Positions 16,278-24,954 of a DNA stretch of 64,000 bases are shown here, piece by piece (the stretch's first letter is position 1; the number at the start of each line of letters is the position of its first letter). Made by a program: the position numbers and the translations under genes. Where the stretch lies: assembly GCF_002091755.1 (NCBI RefSeq), contig NZ_BDAI01000004.1, forward strand, positions 124,001-188,000, written 5' to 3'. Under the pieces are notes generated by a model. It made no database searches and was not told the origin of the DNA. It saw only the letters and a list, made by a program, of their open reading frames with translations. The DNA is from Pseudomonas nitroreducens NBRC 12694. Lineage in GTDB: Bacteria > Pseudomonadota > Gammaproteobacteria > Pseudomonadales > Pseudomonadaceae.

Positions 16278-17347
16278 TGCGGGACCTTGATCTGCAGGTC
16301 AGCCGGCCATTCCACCTGCGGGTCGAGGCGCAGATAGGCCATGCCCGGCACGCCGGTCTTCACGTAGGTGATGTACTTCTCCAGCAGGCCCGGATCGAGG
16401 CGCGCCTTGACGCGGAACATCAGCTTCTCGCGCTCGTTGGCAGTCTCCACGGTCTTGGGCGTGAACTGCGCGACGCTGGCGACGTAGGACACCTTGGCTG
16501 GGATCACGTACTCCGGCACCGCATCGATCACCAGGTGCACTTCCTGTCCCAGCTCGACCTTGCCGGCCTGGCCGGACGGCAGGAAGAAGGTCATGTAGAC
16601 ATCGGCCAGGTCGACCATGTTGAGCAGCTTGCCGCCGGCCGGCAGGACCTCGCCCGGCTGCGCCACGCGGTACTGCACGCGGCCGTTGCGCGGGGCCTTG
16701 AGGTCGCTGTCGTCGATGTCGGCCTGCAGGCGCACGGTGCTAGCAGTGGCGGCCTCGATGGCCGACTGCGCCTCGATTACCTGGGAGCTGGCAGCAGCGA
16801 TGCTGGCCTGAGCCGAGATGACCTGGGAGCGCGAAGCGGCCAGCGCCGCCTGGGAGCTCTGCAGGGCAGCGCGGTCATCGTCGAGTTGCTGTTGCGGCAG
16901 GGCGTTGCGCTTGACCAGCTGCTCGGTGCGGGTGAAGCGCTTCTGCGCAGCGGTGAGCTCGGCCTGGCGCTGGGCGACCATGGCTTCGGCGGTGGCCTTC
17001 TCGCTGTGCCGCTGGGCCACCAGGGACTCGGCGGTGAGCTTGGCGTTCTGCGCCCGCCGCACCTCGGCCTCGGCCTGTGCCAGCTGGGCCTTGAGCACCT
17101 GGGTATCCATGCGCGCGACGACCTGGCCGGTCTTCACGAAGTCGCCTTCGTCCACGAGGATTTCCGCCACCCGCCCGGCGAGCTTGGTCGCGACGTCCAC
17201 CTCGGTGGCCTCGATGCGTCCGTTGCCGCTGGCAAAACCTTGGCCCAGCCCGGTCGGCTTGAACGTCTGCCAGGCCAGCGCGGCGAGCACGGCCGCCACC
17301 AGCACCGCGAGACCGCGGGTGCGCCAGCTTTTTGCGTTTCCTGTCAT
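16274..17347 (-). CDS. HlyD family membrane fusion protein of an ABC-2 exporter
   Basis: The 357-residue adaptor starts MTGNAKSWRTRGLAVLV at 17347, preceded by AAGGGGA. One N-terminal span (AVLVAAVLAALAWQTF) anchors it in the inner membrane. The first half of the lipoyl domain (GRIEATEVDVATKLAGRVAEILVDEGDFVKTGQVVARMD) is followed by a long alpha-hairpin rich in Ala, Gln and Glu (about 90-200), then the second lipoyl half (LKAPRNGRVQYRVAQPGEVLPAGG) and a beta-barrel. It would connect the exporter to an outer membrane channel encoded elsewhere. It is the first gene of the three-gene operon. I recall the PAO1 counterpart as PA5232. Confidence 0.92.
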   Translation of the reverse strand: MTGNAKSWRTRGLAVLVAAVLAALAWQTFKPTGLGQGFASGNGRIEATEVDVATKLAGRVAEILVDEGDFVKTGQVVARMDTQVLKAQLAQAEAEVRRAQNAKLTAESLVAQRHSEKATAEAMVAQRQAELTAAQKRFTRTEQLVKRNALPQQQLDDDRAALQSSQAALAASRSQVISAQASIAAASSQVIEAQSAIEAATASTVRLQADIDDSDLKAPRNGRVQYRVAQPGEVLPAGGKLLNMVDLADVYMTFFLPSGQAGKVELGQEVHLVIDAVPEYVIPAKVSYVASVAQFTPKTVETANEREKLMFRVKARLDPGLLEKYITYVKTGVPGMAYLRLDPQVEWPADLQIKVPQ

Positions 17348-17575
17348 CCGATTTCCCCTTGTCCAGGCGCTCGAATTCGAGCGAATCATGAGGGGATGTT
17401 CGGCGACCGGCGGCAAATGGGGTTTGATTCAGGTCAGGCACGCAGAGGAAATTTCCTATGCGCCTTGCACGGCGGGACTTTCAGACCGGCATTGCGGCGA
17501 GTGGCCGCAGCCGGAAAACGGAAGCGCCTGCGGTGCGCAGATGAGTTGCGCTCATGCAGACGCCCCTGGAAGCGC

Positions 17576-17989
17576 TCAGGGCTGGACGATCAGATTGTTG
17601 AACAGCAGGTCGTCGACCAGTGGCTTGCCCTCTTCCTGCTGCAGCACGGTCTGCACCTGTTTCAACGCTTCCTGACGCAGTTTTTCCTTGCCGTCGACGC
17701 TGCCGAGGGATTCATCCGTTTGCTGGGCAAACAGCATCACCAGTTGGTTGCGGATCAGCGGCTCGTGGTGCTCGACCTTCTCCGACGCTTCCTTGCCGAT
17801 GACCTTCAGGGCGATGTCGGCCTTGAAGTACTTCAGCCGCGGACCGCTGCCGTAGTTACCCACCAGGGCCGGCGTCAGGTCGACGAAGACCGGCTTGTTG
17901 GCGTCTTCCGGCTTGGCCTCTTCGGACTCGGAGGCGATGACGAAGGGGCTGAAGGAAAGGACCAGCAACAGGGCGAGGAAAGCTCTCAA
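17576..17989 (-). CDS. FliL-like periplasmic/membrane protein
   Basis: The protein has about 137 residues. It has an N-terminal hydrophobic segment (AFLALLLVLSFSPFVIAS) that may be a signal peptide or anchor, then the FliL-type pattern: PVFVDLTPALVGNYG, a KYFKADIALKVIG strand, EHHEPLIRNQLVMLFAQQ and LRQEALKQVQTVLQQEEGKPLVDDLLFNNLIVQ. FliL stabilises the flagellar stator, but no flagellar gene is nearby, so a true motor role is doubtful. There is no ATG. I chose the TTG at 17989, which has GGAGAC 8 bases upstream; another TTG at 18016 is possible. It is divergent from the quinone oxidoreductase gene. Confidence 0.75.
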   Translation of the reverse strand: MRAFLALLLVLSFSPFVIASESEEAKPEDANKPVFVDLTPALVGNYGSGPRLKYFKADIALKVIGKEASEKVEHHEPLIRNQLVMLFAQQTDESLGSVDGKEKLRQEALKQVQTVLQQEEGKPLVDDLLFNNLIVQP

Positions 17990-18148
17990 GGCGATGTCTC
18001 CGGATTCGATGGGCAAAGGATAGCCACAGTCGCGCCGCCGCCCAAGCTATATCGGGGCATAAGCCCAGACCATGGTGATTTGCCCCCTGCCACTGCACTC
18101 CTACACTGCCCCACTCGGAAACAAGAACCCGCCAACGGAGTACTTCGA

Positions 18149-19126
18149 ATGAAAGCCGTGCTGTGCAAAGCCTTCGGCCCCGCCGAAACCCTGGTGCTGG
18201 AAGACATCGCCAGCCCCGAGCCGAAGAAGAACGAAGTCCTGCTGCAGGTGCATGCCGCCGGGGTTAACTTCCCCGATACGCTGATCATCGAGGGCAAATA
18301 CCAGTTCAAACCGCCCTTCCCGTTCTCCCCGGGTGGCGAGGCTGCCGGCGTAGTCGGCGCAGTCGGCGAGAAAGTCACCCATGTGAAGCCCGGCGACCGC
18401 GTGATGGCGCTGACCGGCTGGGGCAGCTTCGCCGAGGAAGTCGCGGTGCCCGGCTACAGCGTGATGCCGATTCCCGACGGCATGGACTTCGCCAGCGCCG
18501 CTGCCTTCGGCATGACCTACGGCACCTCCATGCACGCACTCAAGCAACGCGCCAACCTGCAGCCGGGCGAGACCCTGCTGGTGCTCGGCGCCTCCGGTGG
18601 CGTGGGCCTGGCTGCCGTGGAAATCGGCAAGGCGATGGGCGCCAAGGTAATCGCCGCCGCCAGCAGCGAAGCCAAGCTGGAAGTGGCCAAGGCCGCCGGT
18701 GCCGACGTGCTGATCAACTACAGCGAAGGCAGCCTGAAGGACAAGCTCAAGGAAATCACCGGCGGCCAGGGCGTGGACGTGATCTACGACCCGGTCGGCG
18801 GCGACCTGTTCGAGGAAGCCTTCCGCTCCATCGCCTGGAACGGCCGCATGCTGGTGGTCGGCTTCGCCAGCGGCACCATTCCGTCGCTGCCGGCCAACCT
18901 TACCCTGCTCAAAGGCGCGTCCCTGGTCGGCGTGTTCTGGGGCTCCTTCGCCCAGCGCCAGCCGCAGGACAACGCGGCGAACTTCCAGCAGCTGTTCGCC
19001 TGGTTCGCCGAAGGCAGGATCAAGCCGCTGGTGTCGCAGACCTACCCGCTGGACAAGGCTGCCGATGCCATCAATCACCTGGGCCAGCGCAAGGCCGTGG
19101 GCAAGGTGGTGGTGACCGTTCGCTGA
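18149..19126 (+). CDS. NADPH:quinone oxidoreductase of the zinc-free MDR family
   Basis: The protein has 325 residues and starts MKAVLCKAFGPAETLVLEDIA, preceded by CGGAG. The N-terminal GroES-like domain contains VNFPDTLIIEGKYQ, the quinone-reductase pattern without the zinc-ligand cysteines of alcohol dehydrogenases. The Rossmann domain contains LLVLGASGGVGLAAVEIGKAMGA. It should reduce quinones or enals with NADPH in the cytoplasm. I recall the PAO1 counterpart as PA5234. A strong terminator follows at 19143. Confidence 0.88.
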   Translation: MKAVLCKAFGPAETLVLEDIASPEPKKNEVLLQVHAAGVNFPDTLIIEGKYQFKPPFPFSPGGEAAGVVGAVGEKVTHVKPGDRVMALTGWGSFAEEVAVPGYSVMPIPDGMDFASAAAFGMTYGTSMHALKQRANLQPGETLLVLGASGGVGLAAVEIGKAMGAKVIAAASSEAKLEVAKAAGADVLINYSEGSLKDKLKEITGGQGVDVIYDPVGGDLFEEAFRSIAWNGRMLVVGFASGTIPSLPANLTLLKGASLVGVFWGSFAQRQPQDNAANFQQLFAWFAEGRIKPLVSQTYPLDKAADAINHLGQRKAVGKVVVTVR

Positions 19127-19142
19127 TCGCTGCCCGCGACAT

Positions 19143-19172
19143 GAAAAAGCCCCGCATCAGCGGGGCTTTTTC
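19143..19172. terminator. Bidirectional intrinsic terminator
   Basis: GAAAAAGCCCCGC-ATCA-GCGGGGCTTTTTC is a perfect stem with A and T runs on both sides. It serves the quinone oxidoreductase gene on the plus strand and can also stop transcription leaving the malonyl-CoA synthetase gene on the minus strand. Confidence 0.9.
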
Positions 19173-19187
19173 ACGTCGGAGCAAAAC

Positions 19188-19237
19188 CTGTAGGAGCGTG
19201 CCATGCGCGCGATCGCGGGCGCAGCCCGCTCCTACAG
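19188..19237. repeat. REP-type palindromic repeat
   Basis: CTGTAGGAGCG at 19188-19198 and CGCTCCTACAG at 19227-19237 are perfect inverted copies around a GC-rich core (GCGCGCGATCGCGGGC). This is the classic Pseudomonas GTAGGAGC repetitive extragenic palindrome. A half-size relative lies at 35333-35350. Confidence 0.8.
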
Positions 19238-19250
19238 GGAGACTCCGGGT

Positions 19251-20774
19251 TCAGGAATACAGCGCCTTGAACTGCTCGCGCAGTACGTTCTTCTGCACCT
19301 TGCCCATCACATTGCGCGGCAGCGCATCGACCACCATCACCCGCTTGGGCTGCTTGAAGCGCGCCAGCTTGCCATCCAGCGCGGCGAGTACCTGGGCCTC
19401 GCTCGGCGCCTGGCCCTGGGTGGCCACCAGTACGGCGGTGACGCCCTCGCCGAAGTCCGGGTGCGGCACGCCGATCACCGCCGACTCGACCACGCCCGGC
19501 AGGGTGTCGAGGATTTCCTCCAGCTCCTTGGGATAAACGTTGAAGCCGCCGCTGATGATCATGTCCTTGTTGCGGCCGACGATCTGCACATAGCCCTTGT
19601 CGTCGATGAAACCGATATCGCCGGTCATGAAGTAGCCGTCTGCGCGCAGCTCCTCGGCGGTCTTCTCCGGCATGCGCCAGTAGCCCTGGAACACGTTCGG
19701 CCCACGCACCTCGATCATCCCCGGCTCACCCTGGGGCAGCGGGGCCGGCTCGGACTGCGAAGGATCGGTGATGCGCAGCTCGACGCCCGGCAGCGGGAAG
19801 CCGACGGTGCCGGCGATGCGCTCGCCATCCAGCGGGTTGGAGGTGTTCATGCCCGTCTCGGTCATGCCGTAGCGCTCGAGGATCGCCATGCCGGTGCGCT
19901 CGGAGAACGCCTTGTGGGTCTCGGCGGTGAGCGGCGCGGAGCCGGAAATGAACAGGCGCATGTGCGCCACCGCCTCGCGGGTCAGGCCGGGCTGGTCGAG
20001 CAGGCGGGTGTAGAAAGTCGGAACACCCATCAGCAGGTTCACCTGGGGCAGCAGGCGGAGCATCTGCGCGGCGTCGAACTTGCTGAGGAAGAGCATCGAA
20101 CCGCCCGCCATCAGCAGGCTGTTGCAGGCCACAAAGAGGCCGTGGATATGGAAGATCGGCAGGGCATGGAGCAGCCAGTCCTCGCCGGTAATCTGCCAGG
20201 CATCCACCAGTGCGCGGGCGTTGGAGACGAGGTTGCCGTGGCTGATCATCGCCCCCTTGGAACGCCCGGTGGTGCCGGAGGTATAGAGGATCGCGGCGAG
20301 GTCGCTGGAGGCGCGCGGCACGTCGACGAAGCGCCCCGGCTTGCCATGCACGGCGTCCATCAGCGAGCCGTCGACCTGGTCGCCCAGGGTCGCCACACGA
20401 GCCACACCGCTGGCTTCGGCCAGTTCGCGGGCCTGGGCTTCAAAGGCCGGCGCGCAGACGAACAGCGAAGGCTCAGCGTCGTCGAGGAAGTAGCGCAGCT
20501 CGTCGCCGGTGTAGCCGCTGTTGAGCGGCAGGTAGACCGCGCCGACGCGCAGTACGGCGAGGTAGAGCATCACCGTCTCGGGGCTCTTGTCGACCTGCAC
20601 GGCCACGCGGTCGCCCGGCTGCACGCCGAGTTCCACCAGCGCATGGGCGAACTGCGAAGTGCTGCGCAGCATGTCGGCATAGCTGTAGCCGCCACCCAAT
20701 GGGGTGCGGATGAAGGGCTTGGACAGGTCGCTGGGCAGGTGTTTGCCGACTTCGGCGAAAAGACTCTGGTTCAT
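19251..20774 (-). CDS. matB: Malonyl-CoA synthetase (MatB-like)
   Basis: The 507-residue enzyme of the AMP-forming acyl-CoA synthetase family has the P-loop YTSGTTGRSKGAMISHGNL (about 165-185), the core motif LERYGMTETGMNTSNPLDGERIAGTVGFPLPGV, TGDIGFIDDKGYVQIVGRNKDMIISGG, and the C-terminal catalytic lysine in LPRNVMGKVQKNVL. The stretches MGVPTFYTRLL and GMTETGMNTSNPLDGER are typical of the malonyl/methylmalonyl-CoA synthetases of the MatB group. It would make malonyl-CoA from malonate, CoA and ATP. It follows malonyl-CoA decarboxylase by 9 bases, and that pairing strongly supports malonate as substrate. It is the last gene of the minus-strand cluster. Confidence 0.88.
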   Translation of the reverse strand: MNQSLFAEVGKHLPSDLSKPFIRTPLGGGYSYADMLRSTSQFAHALVELGVQPGDRVAVQVDKSPETVMLYLAVLRVGAVYLPLNSGYTGDELRYFLDDAEPSLFVCAPAFEAQARELAEASGVARVATLGDQVDGSLMDAVHGKPGRFVDVPRASSDLAAILYTSGTTGRSKGAMISHGNLVSNARALVDAWQITGEDWLLHALPIFHIHGLFVACNSLLMAGGSMLFLSKFDAAQMLRLLPQVNLLMGVPTFYTRLLDQPGLTREAVAHMRLFISGSAPLTAETHKAFSERTGMAILERYGMTETGMNTSNPLDGERIAGTVGFPLPGVELRITDPSQSEPAPLPQGEPGMIEVRGPNVFQGYWRMPEKTAEELRADGYFMTGDIGFIDDKGYVQIVGRNKDMIISGGFNVYPKELEEILDTLPGVVESAVIGVPHPDFGEGVTAVLVATQGQAPSEAQVLAALDGKLARFKQPKRVMVVDALPRNVMGKVQKNVLREQFKALYS

Positions 20775-20783
20775 GGTGAGGTC

Positions 20784-22103
20784 CTAGCGTTTTGTTTTCG
20801 CCGACAGCGTCGCGAGCTTGCGCACCTCGGGTGAGGCCGCGACCGCGCCCTGGTTGGCGTAGGCTTCGTGGTTCTTTTCGATCTGGCGCAGTTCGTAGCG
20901 GTAATTGACCATCAGCCCGGCTGCCTGGCGCAGGCCGCTGGCGGAGAGGTCGCCACGCCAGTTCAGGCGCTCCAGGCGGGCACCGTTGCCGAGGTGGAAG
21001 CGCGCCACCGGGTCCAGCGGCAGCCCGGCGCCGTTCTTGGCGTGCAGGAAATATTCGGCGGCCAGCGCCAGCAGCGGCTGCTCGGTGCGCGGCGGTGGCG
21101 GCGCGTCGGGCTTGAGCGCCTTGAGCAGGTCGGCGGCGGCCGCGCCCAGTTGCGGGTCGTCGCCCAGGCCGTCGAGCCAGCGACGGAAACCGGGTACCGG
21201 CGACAGGGTGACGTACTGGCGCAGGCCGGGAATCTCCCTTGCCAGCTCTTCCACCACCTGCTTGATCAGGAAGTTGCCGAAGGAAATGCCGCGCAGGCCG
21301 TCCTGGCAGTTGCTGATGGAATAGAACACCGCCGTATCGGGTTCCTCTGCCGGCTGAACGTCTGTCGCCGGCTCGAGAATGTCTGCAATCGCGCCCGGCA
21401 TCGCGCGGGTCAGCGCCACCTCGACGAAGATCAGCGGTTCTTCCGCCAGCGCCGGGTGGAAGAAGGCGAAGCAGCGGCGGTCGGCCGGCTGCAGGCGGCT
21501 GCGCAGGTCGTCCCAGTCCTTGATGGCGTGGACGGCCTCGTACTTGATGATCTTTTCCAGGATCGACGCCGGGGTCGACCAGTCGATGCGCCGCAGCACC
21601 AGGAAGCCGCGGTTGAACCAGGACGCCAGCAGGTGTTGCAGGTCGTGGTCCACGGCCGCCAACTCGGGTTTACCCTTGAGTTCCCCCAGCAACCGGCGGC
21701 GCATGGCGATCAGCTCGGCGGTGCCGCCCGGCGCCTGGTTGAGGCGGCGGAACAGTTCCTGGCGCGGTGGTTCGCTGGCCTCGAACAGCTGGGTGGTGTT
21801 GGCCGACGAAGGATCGTCGAGATAGCGCTGGCAGGCTTCGGCCAGCGCGTCATGAGGCGGCGCGAAGTCCATGAGCAGCGTGTCGAAGAAAGCCTTCTGC
21901 TGCTCCTCCGGACAGTCGCGGTAGGCGCACAGCACCTGCCGCGCCAGCGCCACGCCGGAAGCCTCGCCATGGCCGGAGATCAGTTTGCGGCAGGCCTGCG
22001 CCAGCGCCTGGGCATTGCCCGGCGCCGGCTCGCGCGACTCCAGCAATTGCCGGCCGCGCTCGCTGATGCTCTGCAGCAGTTCCTGGAAGAAGCTGATGTT
22101 CAT
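20784..22103 (-). CDS. Malonyl-CoA decarboxylase
   Basis: The 439-residue enzyme releases CO2 from malonyl-CoA to give acetyl-CoA. The N-terminal helical domain covers about 1-150. The acetyltransferase-like catalytic domain contains IDWSTPASILEKIIKYEAVHAI, FYSISNCQDGLRGISFGNFLIKQVV (with the conserved catalytic-region Ser) and SPVPGFRRWL. Near the end is ARFHLGNGARLERLNW, which holds the conserved active-site His of human MCD. It lies between the amidase and malonyl-CoA synthetase genes with short gaps (24 and 9 bases), so the three form one transcription unit. Together with the synthetase it makes a cofactor-light route from malonate to acetyl-CoA, different from the Mdc malonate decarboxylase. 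Confidence 0.93.
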   Translation of the reverse strand: MNISFFQELLQSISERGRQLLESREPAPGNAQALAQACRKLISGHGEASGVALARQVLCAYRDCPEEQQKAFFDTLLMDFAPPHDALAEACQRYLDDPSSANTTQLFEASEPPRQELFRRLNQAPGGTAELIAMRRRLLGELKGKPELAAVDHDLQHLLASWFNRGFLVLRRIDWSTPASILEKIIKYEAVHAIKDWDDLRSRLQPADRRCFAFFHPALAEEPLIFVEVALTRAMPGAIADILEPATDVQPAEEPDTAVFYSISNCQDGLRGISFGNFLIKQVVEELAREIPGLRQYVTLSPVPGFRRWLDGLGDDPQLGAAAADLLKALKPDAPPPPRTEQPLLALAAEYFLHAKNGAGLPLDPVARFHLGNGARLERLNWRGDLSASGLRQAAGLMVNYRYELRQIEKNHEAYANQGAVAASPEVRKLATLSAKTKR

Positions 22104-22127
22104 GCGTCCCCCTCGCTTGTGGATAAA

Positions 22128-23588
22128 TCAGTCGCCTTTCAGCATCGGCGGCGGGCAGCGCTGGTACCAGCGCGAAGCCTGCTCGTAGGCGTGGGCCAGT
22201 TGCAGCACGGCCATATCGGCCTGGTGCTTGCCGATGATCTGGATGCCCATGGGCAAGCCCAGTTCATTGAAGCCTACCGACACGTTGGCCACCGGGCATC
22301 CGGACAGGGTGGCCGGAATCACCACCTCCATCCAGCGGTGGTAGGTGTCCATGGCCTTGCCGGCGACTTCCTTCGGCCAGTCCCAGCTCTTGTCGAACGG
22401 GAACAGTTGCGCGCTGGGCAGCAGCAGGTAGTCGTAGCGCTCGAACAGCTGGCTGATGGCGCGGTACCAGTCGCTGCGCGCGGCGGAGGCGCGGAACACG
22501 TCCATGGCGGACAGCTTCAGGCCGTTCTCCACTTCCCAGATGGCCTCGGGCTTGAGCAGTTCGCGCTTGGCAGGATCGGTATAGGCCGCGCCGAGGGAGC
22601 CGGCGACCATCCAGTGACGCAGGGTGCGCCAGGTGTCCCAAAGACGCTCGGCGGAGAAGCCCATGGCAGTGTCTTCGATGTGGCAGCCAATGGCTTCGAA
22701 GTCGGCGAAGGATTTGCGACACAGCTCCAGCACACCCCGCTCCATCGGCAGGTGGCCGCCCAGGTCGCCCAGCCAGCCCAGGCGCGCACCCTTGAAGTCG
22801 CGCTCCAGCCTGCCGGCGAACTGCTCGCCACTCTCGGCGATGGACAGCGGGGCACGGGCATCGCCGCCGGCCTGCACCGAAAGCAGCAGCGCCACGTCAC
22901 GCACGCTGCGGCCCATCGGGCCTTCGTAGCCGAGCTGGTCGATGAACAGGTCGGCGCTGTCGTCGAAGGGCACGCGGCCCTGGGACGGACGGAAGCCGAC
23001 GATGTTGTTGAACGCCGCCGGGTTGCGCAGCGAACCCATCATGTCGCTGCCATCGGCCACCGGGACCATCTGTAGCGCCAGCGCGGCCGCCGCGCCACCG
23101 CTGCTGCCGCCGGCGGTGCGGTCGGGCGCGTAGGCGCAGCCGGTCGCGCCGAAGATCGGGTTGTAGCTGTGCGAGCCGAGGCCGAATTCCGGGGTGTTGG
23201 TCTTGCCAATCAGCACGGCGCCGGCCGCGCGGATGCGCTCGACCATGATGCCATCGCGCTCGGGCACGTAGTCGCGGAACAGCGGCGAGCCTAGGGTGGT
23301 GCGGATGCCCTGGGTCAGCGAGAGGTCCTTCACCGCATGGGGCAGGCCGTGCATCCAGCCACGGTATTCGCCGCGGGCCAGCTCGGCGTCGCGCTGGTCG
23401 GCTTCGGCGAGCAGCTGCTCTTCGGGCTGCAGGCTGACGATGGCGTTGACCGCCGGGTTGTAGCGCTCGATCTGCGCCAGGTGTGCCTGCATAACTTCGC
23501 GGCAGGACACCTGGCGCAGGCGGATGCGCTGGGCCAGTTCATGGGCCTGGAGCTGGACGAGTTCGTTGTTGTGCTTGTACTGGCTCAT
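22128..23588 (-). CDS. Amidase-signature family hydrolase
   Basis: The protein has 486 residues. The full Ser-cisSer-Lys triad is visible: Lys87 in LPHAVKD, Ser163 in TAGGSSGGAAAALAL, and the nucleophile Ser186 in DGSDMMGSLRNPA. The family hydrolyses amides, from small carboxamides to N-acyl amines. The gene sits between a complete polyamine-type ABC importer and malonyl-CoA decarboxylase/synthetase. From that I infer a substrate whose acid half is malonate: malonamate, malonamide, ureidomalonate or a malonyl-amine. No signal peptide is seen, so it acts in the cytoplasm after uptake. It is not GatA: no gatC/gatB is present and the motifs differ. Confidence 0.9.
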   Translation of the reverse strand: MSQYKHNNELVQLQAHELAQRIRLRQVSCREVMQAHLAQIERYNPAVNAIVSLQPEEQLLAEADQRDAELARGEYRGWMHGLPHAVKDLSLTQGIRTTLGSPLFRDYVPERDGIMVERIRAAGAVLIGKTNTPEFGLGSHSYNPIFGATGCAYAPDRTAGGSSGGAAAALALQMVPVADGSDMMGSLRNPAAFNNIVGFRPSQGRVPFDDSADLFIDQLGYEGPMGRSVRDVALLLSVQAGGDARAPLSIAESGEQFAGRLERDFKGARLGWLGDLGGHLPMERGVLELCRKSFADFEAIGCHIEDTAMGFSAERLWDTWRTLRHWMVAGSLGAAYTDPAKRELLKPEAIWEVENGLKLSAMDVFRASAARSDWYRAISQLFERYDYLLLPSAQLFPFDKSWDWPKEVAGKAMDTYHRWMEVVIPATLSGCPVANVSVGFNELGLPMGIQIIGKHQADMAVLQLAHAYEQASRWYQRCPPPMLKGD

Positions 23589-23755
23589 GGAGCGCGGCCT
23601 TCTTTCATCGGGAGCTTCCGGCAGATGGGAAGCCTATGTCGGGTTCAGCAACCCCGCCGGCAGGCGAGGCTTGTTGCGTTCTTCAGGCCGAGCGATGCCG
23701 CTGCGCCGAGCTGGCGCACGCGTGCATCGCTGTGCCGTATTCCCGTCTGGCGGGA

Positions 23756-24790
23756 TCAGCGCATCAGGTTGGTCCAGATGCGGTCGGCCAGGCGGATCGC
23801 GCCTTCGCCGCAGGTCTTGCTGAACACCACCTTGGTGCCCTCGGGGATGTGCAGTTCCGGCGCATCCTTGAGGCTGGCATCGAGGAAGGGTTCCACGCCC
23901 TTGATCGGGCTCTGGTGCTTGAGGAAGTTCTGGGTCATCGCCGAGTTTTCCGGCTGGCTGAGGAAAGCGATGAATTTCTTCGCGTTCTCCGGGTGCTTGG
24001 CGCCGGCCGGGATCACCAGGTTGTCCACCCAGGCCATCACGCCCTCTTTCGGGTAGAGGTACTTCAGGCTGGATTTCATCTCACGCGCACGCATCGACGA
24101 GCCGCCCCAGAACATCGACATGTCGACTTCGCCCGAGGCCAGGTTCTCGCGGATCGAGCCGGCCTTGGAGCTGTAGGTCTTCACGAAGGGCTTCTGGGTC
24201 TTCAGCAGGGTCAGCACCTGCTGCATCTGCTTGGGGTCCTCGCTGCACAGCGGGATGCCCAGGTAGAGGCTGGCGGTATCGATGACTTCGCTGGCCGAGT
24301 CGAACATGTTGATCTTGCCCTGCAGCTCCTTCGGCGGGGTGAACAGCACCGAGTAGCTGTCGGCTGGGCCGCTGTATTTCGCGCTGTCCAGCACCACGCT
24401 GGTGGTGCCCCAGATGAAGGGCACGGCGTAGGCGCCTTCCGGGTCCCAGGCGGGCTTCTTCAGGTTGTCCTCGACGTTGGCGTAGTACGGCTGGCCGGCC
24501 GGGTCGAAGCGCTCCAGCAGTTTCTCCTGGATCAGGATCGGTACGAAGGCGTGGGAGGGAATCGCCACGTCGTAGCCGGCGCCGCCCTGTTTGAGCTTGG
24601 CCAGCAGGGTTTCGTTGGAGTCGTAGGAATCCACGGTCACCTTGATGCCGGTTTCCTTCTCGAACTTCTCCAGGATCTGCGGGGTAAAATAGCCACTCCA
24701 GCTCACCACGTTCAGTTGCTCGGCGGCTTGTGCGTGGACGGCCATGGCCAGCGTCAGCGTGGCCCCTACAGCAGCGATCAGTTTGCTCAT
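23756..24790 (-). CDS. Periplasmic binding protein of a PotD/PotF-type ABC importer
   Basis: The protein has 344 residues, a signal peptide ending AHAQAA, and the PotD/PotF pattern LNVVSWSGYFTPQILEKFEKETGIKV at the start of the mature protein. The later conserved segment VMAWVDNLVIPAGAKHPENAKKFIAFL contains the Trp and Asp that contact the amine in PotF-type proteins. The ribosome site is GGAG. It lies 164 bases after the permease genes and 167 bases before the amidase. Family membership predicts a polyamine or related cationic ligand, but the neighbours suggest the cargo may be a malonyl-amide, so the ligand remains open. Confidence 0.88.
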   Translation of the reverse strand: MSKLIAAVGATLTLAMAVHAQAAEQLNVVSWSGYFTPQILEKFEKETGIKVTVDSYDSNETLLAKLKQGGAGYDVAIPSHAFVPILIQEKLLERFDPAGQPYYANVEDNLKKPAWDPEGAYAVPFIWGTTSVVLDSAKYSGPADSYSVLFTPPKELQGKINMFDSASEVIDTASLYLGIPLCSEDPKQMQQVLTLLKTQKPFVKTYSSKAGSIRENLASGEVDMSMFWGGSSMRAREMKSSLKYLYPKEGVMAWVDNLVIPAGAKHPENAKKFIAFLSQPENSAMTQNFLKHQSPIKGVEPFLDASLKDAPELHIPEGTKVVFSKTCGEGAIRLADRIWTNLMR

Positions 24791-24954
24791 CTTCTACTCC
24801 GGTATGTGGGCGGAGAGTCCGTTCAAGGGCTGGTCGAGCGCTGCCCAGACGAGGCGGGAACAGGTGAGAAAGCGCAGTTTACGGCTGTAAATGAGCATTT
24901 CGAGGCTGTTTCCAACGACGCATGGGCAAGCTCGGACAGGCATTGGGCGGGCTC

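Noticed and set aside
16277..18148. Long plus-strand frame fused upstream of the quinone oxidoreductase
   Set aside because: It is antisense of the HlyD and FliL-like genes; the true start is the ATG at 18149 with a ribosome site.
20868..23075. 735-codon plus-strand open frame
   Set aside because: It spans, in antisense, malonyl-CoA decarboxylase and the amidase, both with clear motifs on the other strand.
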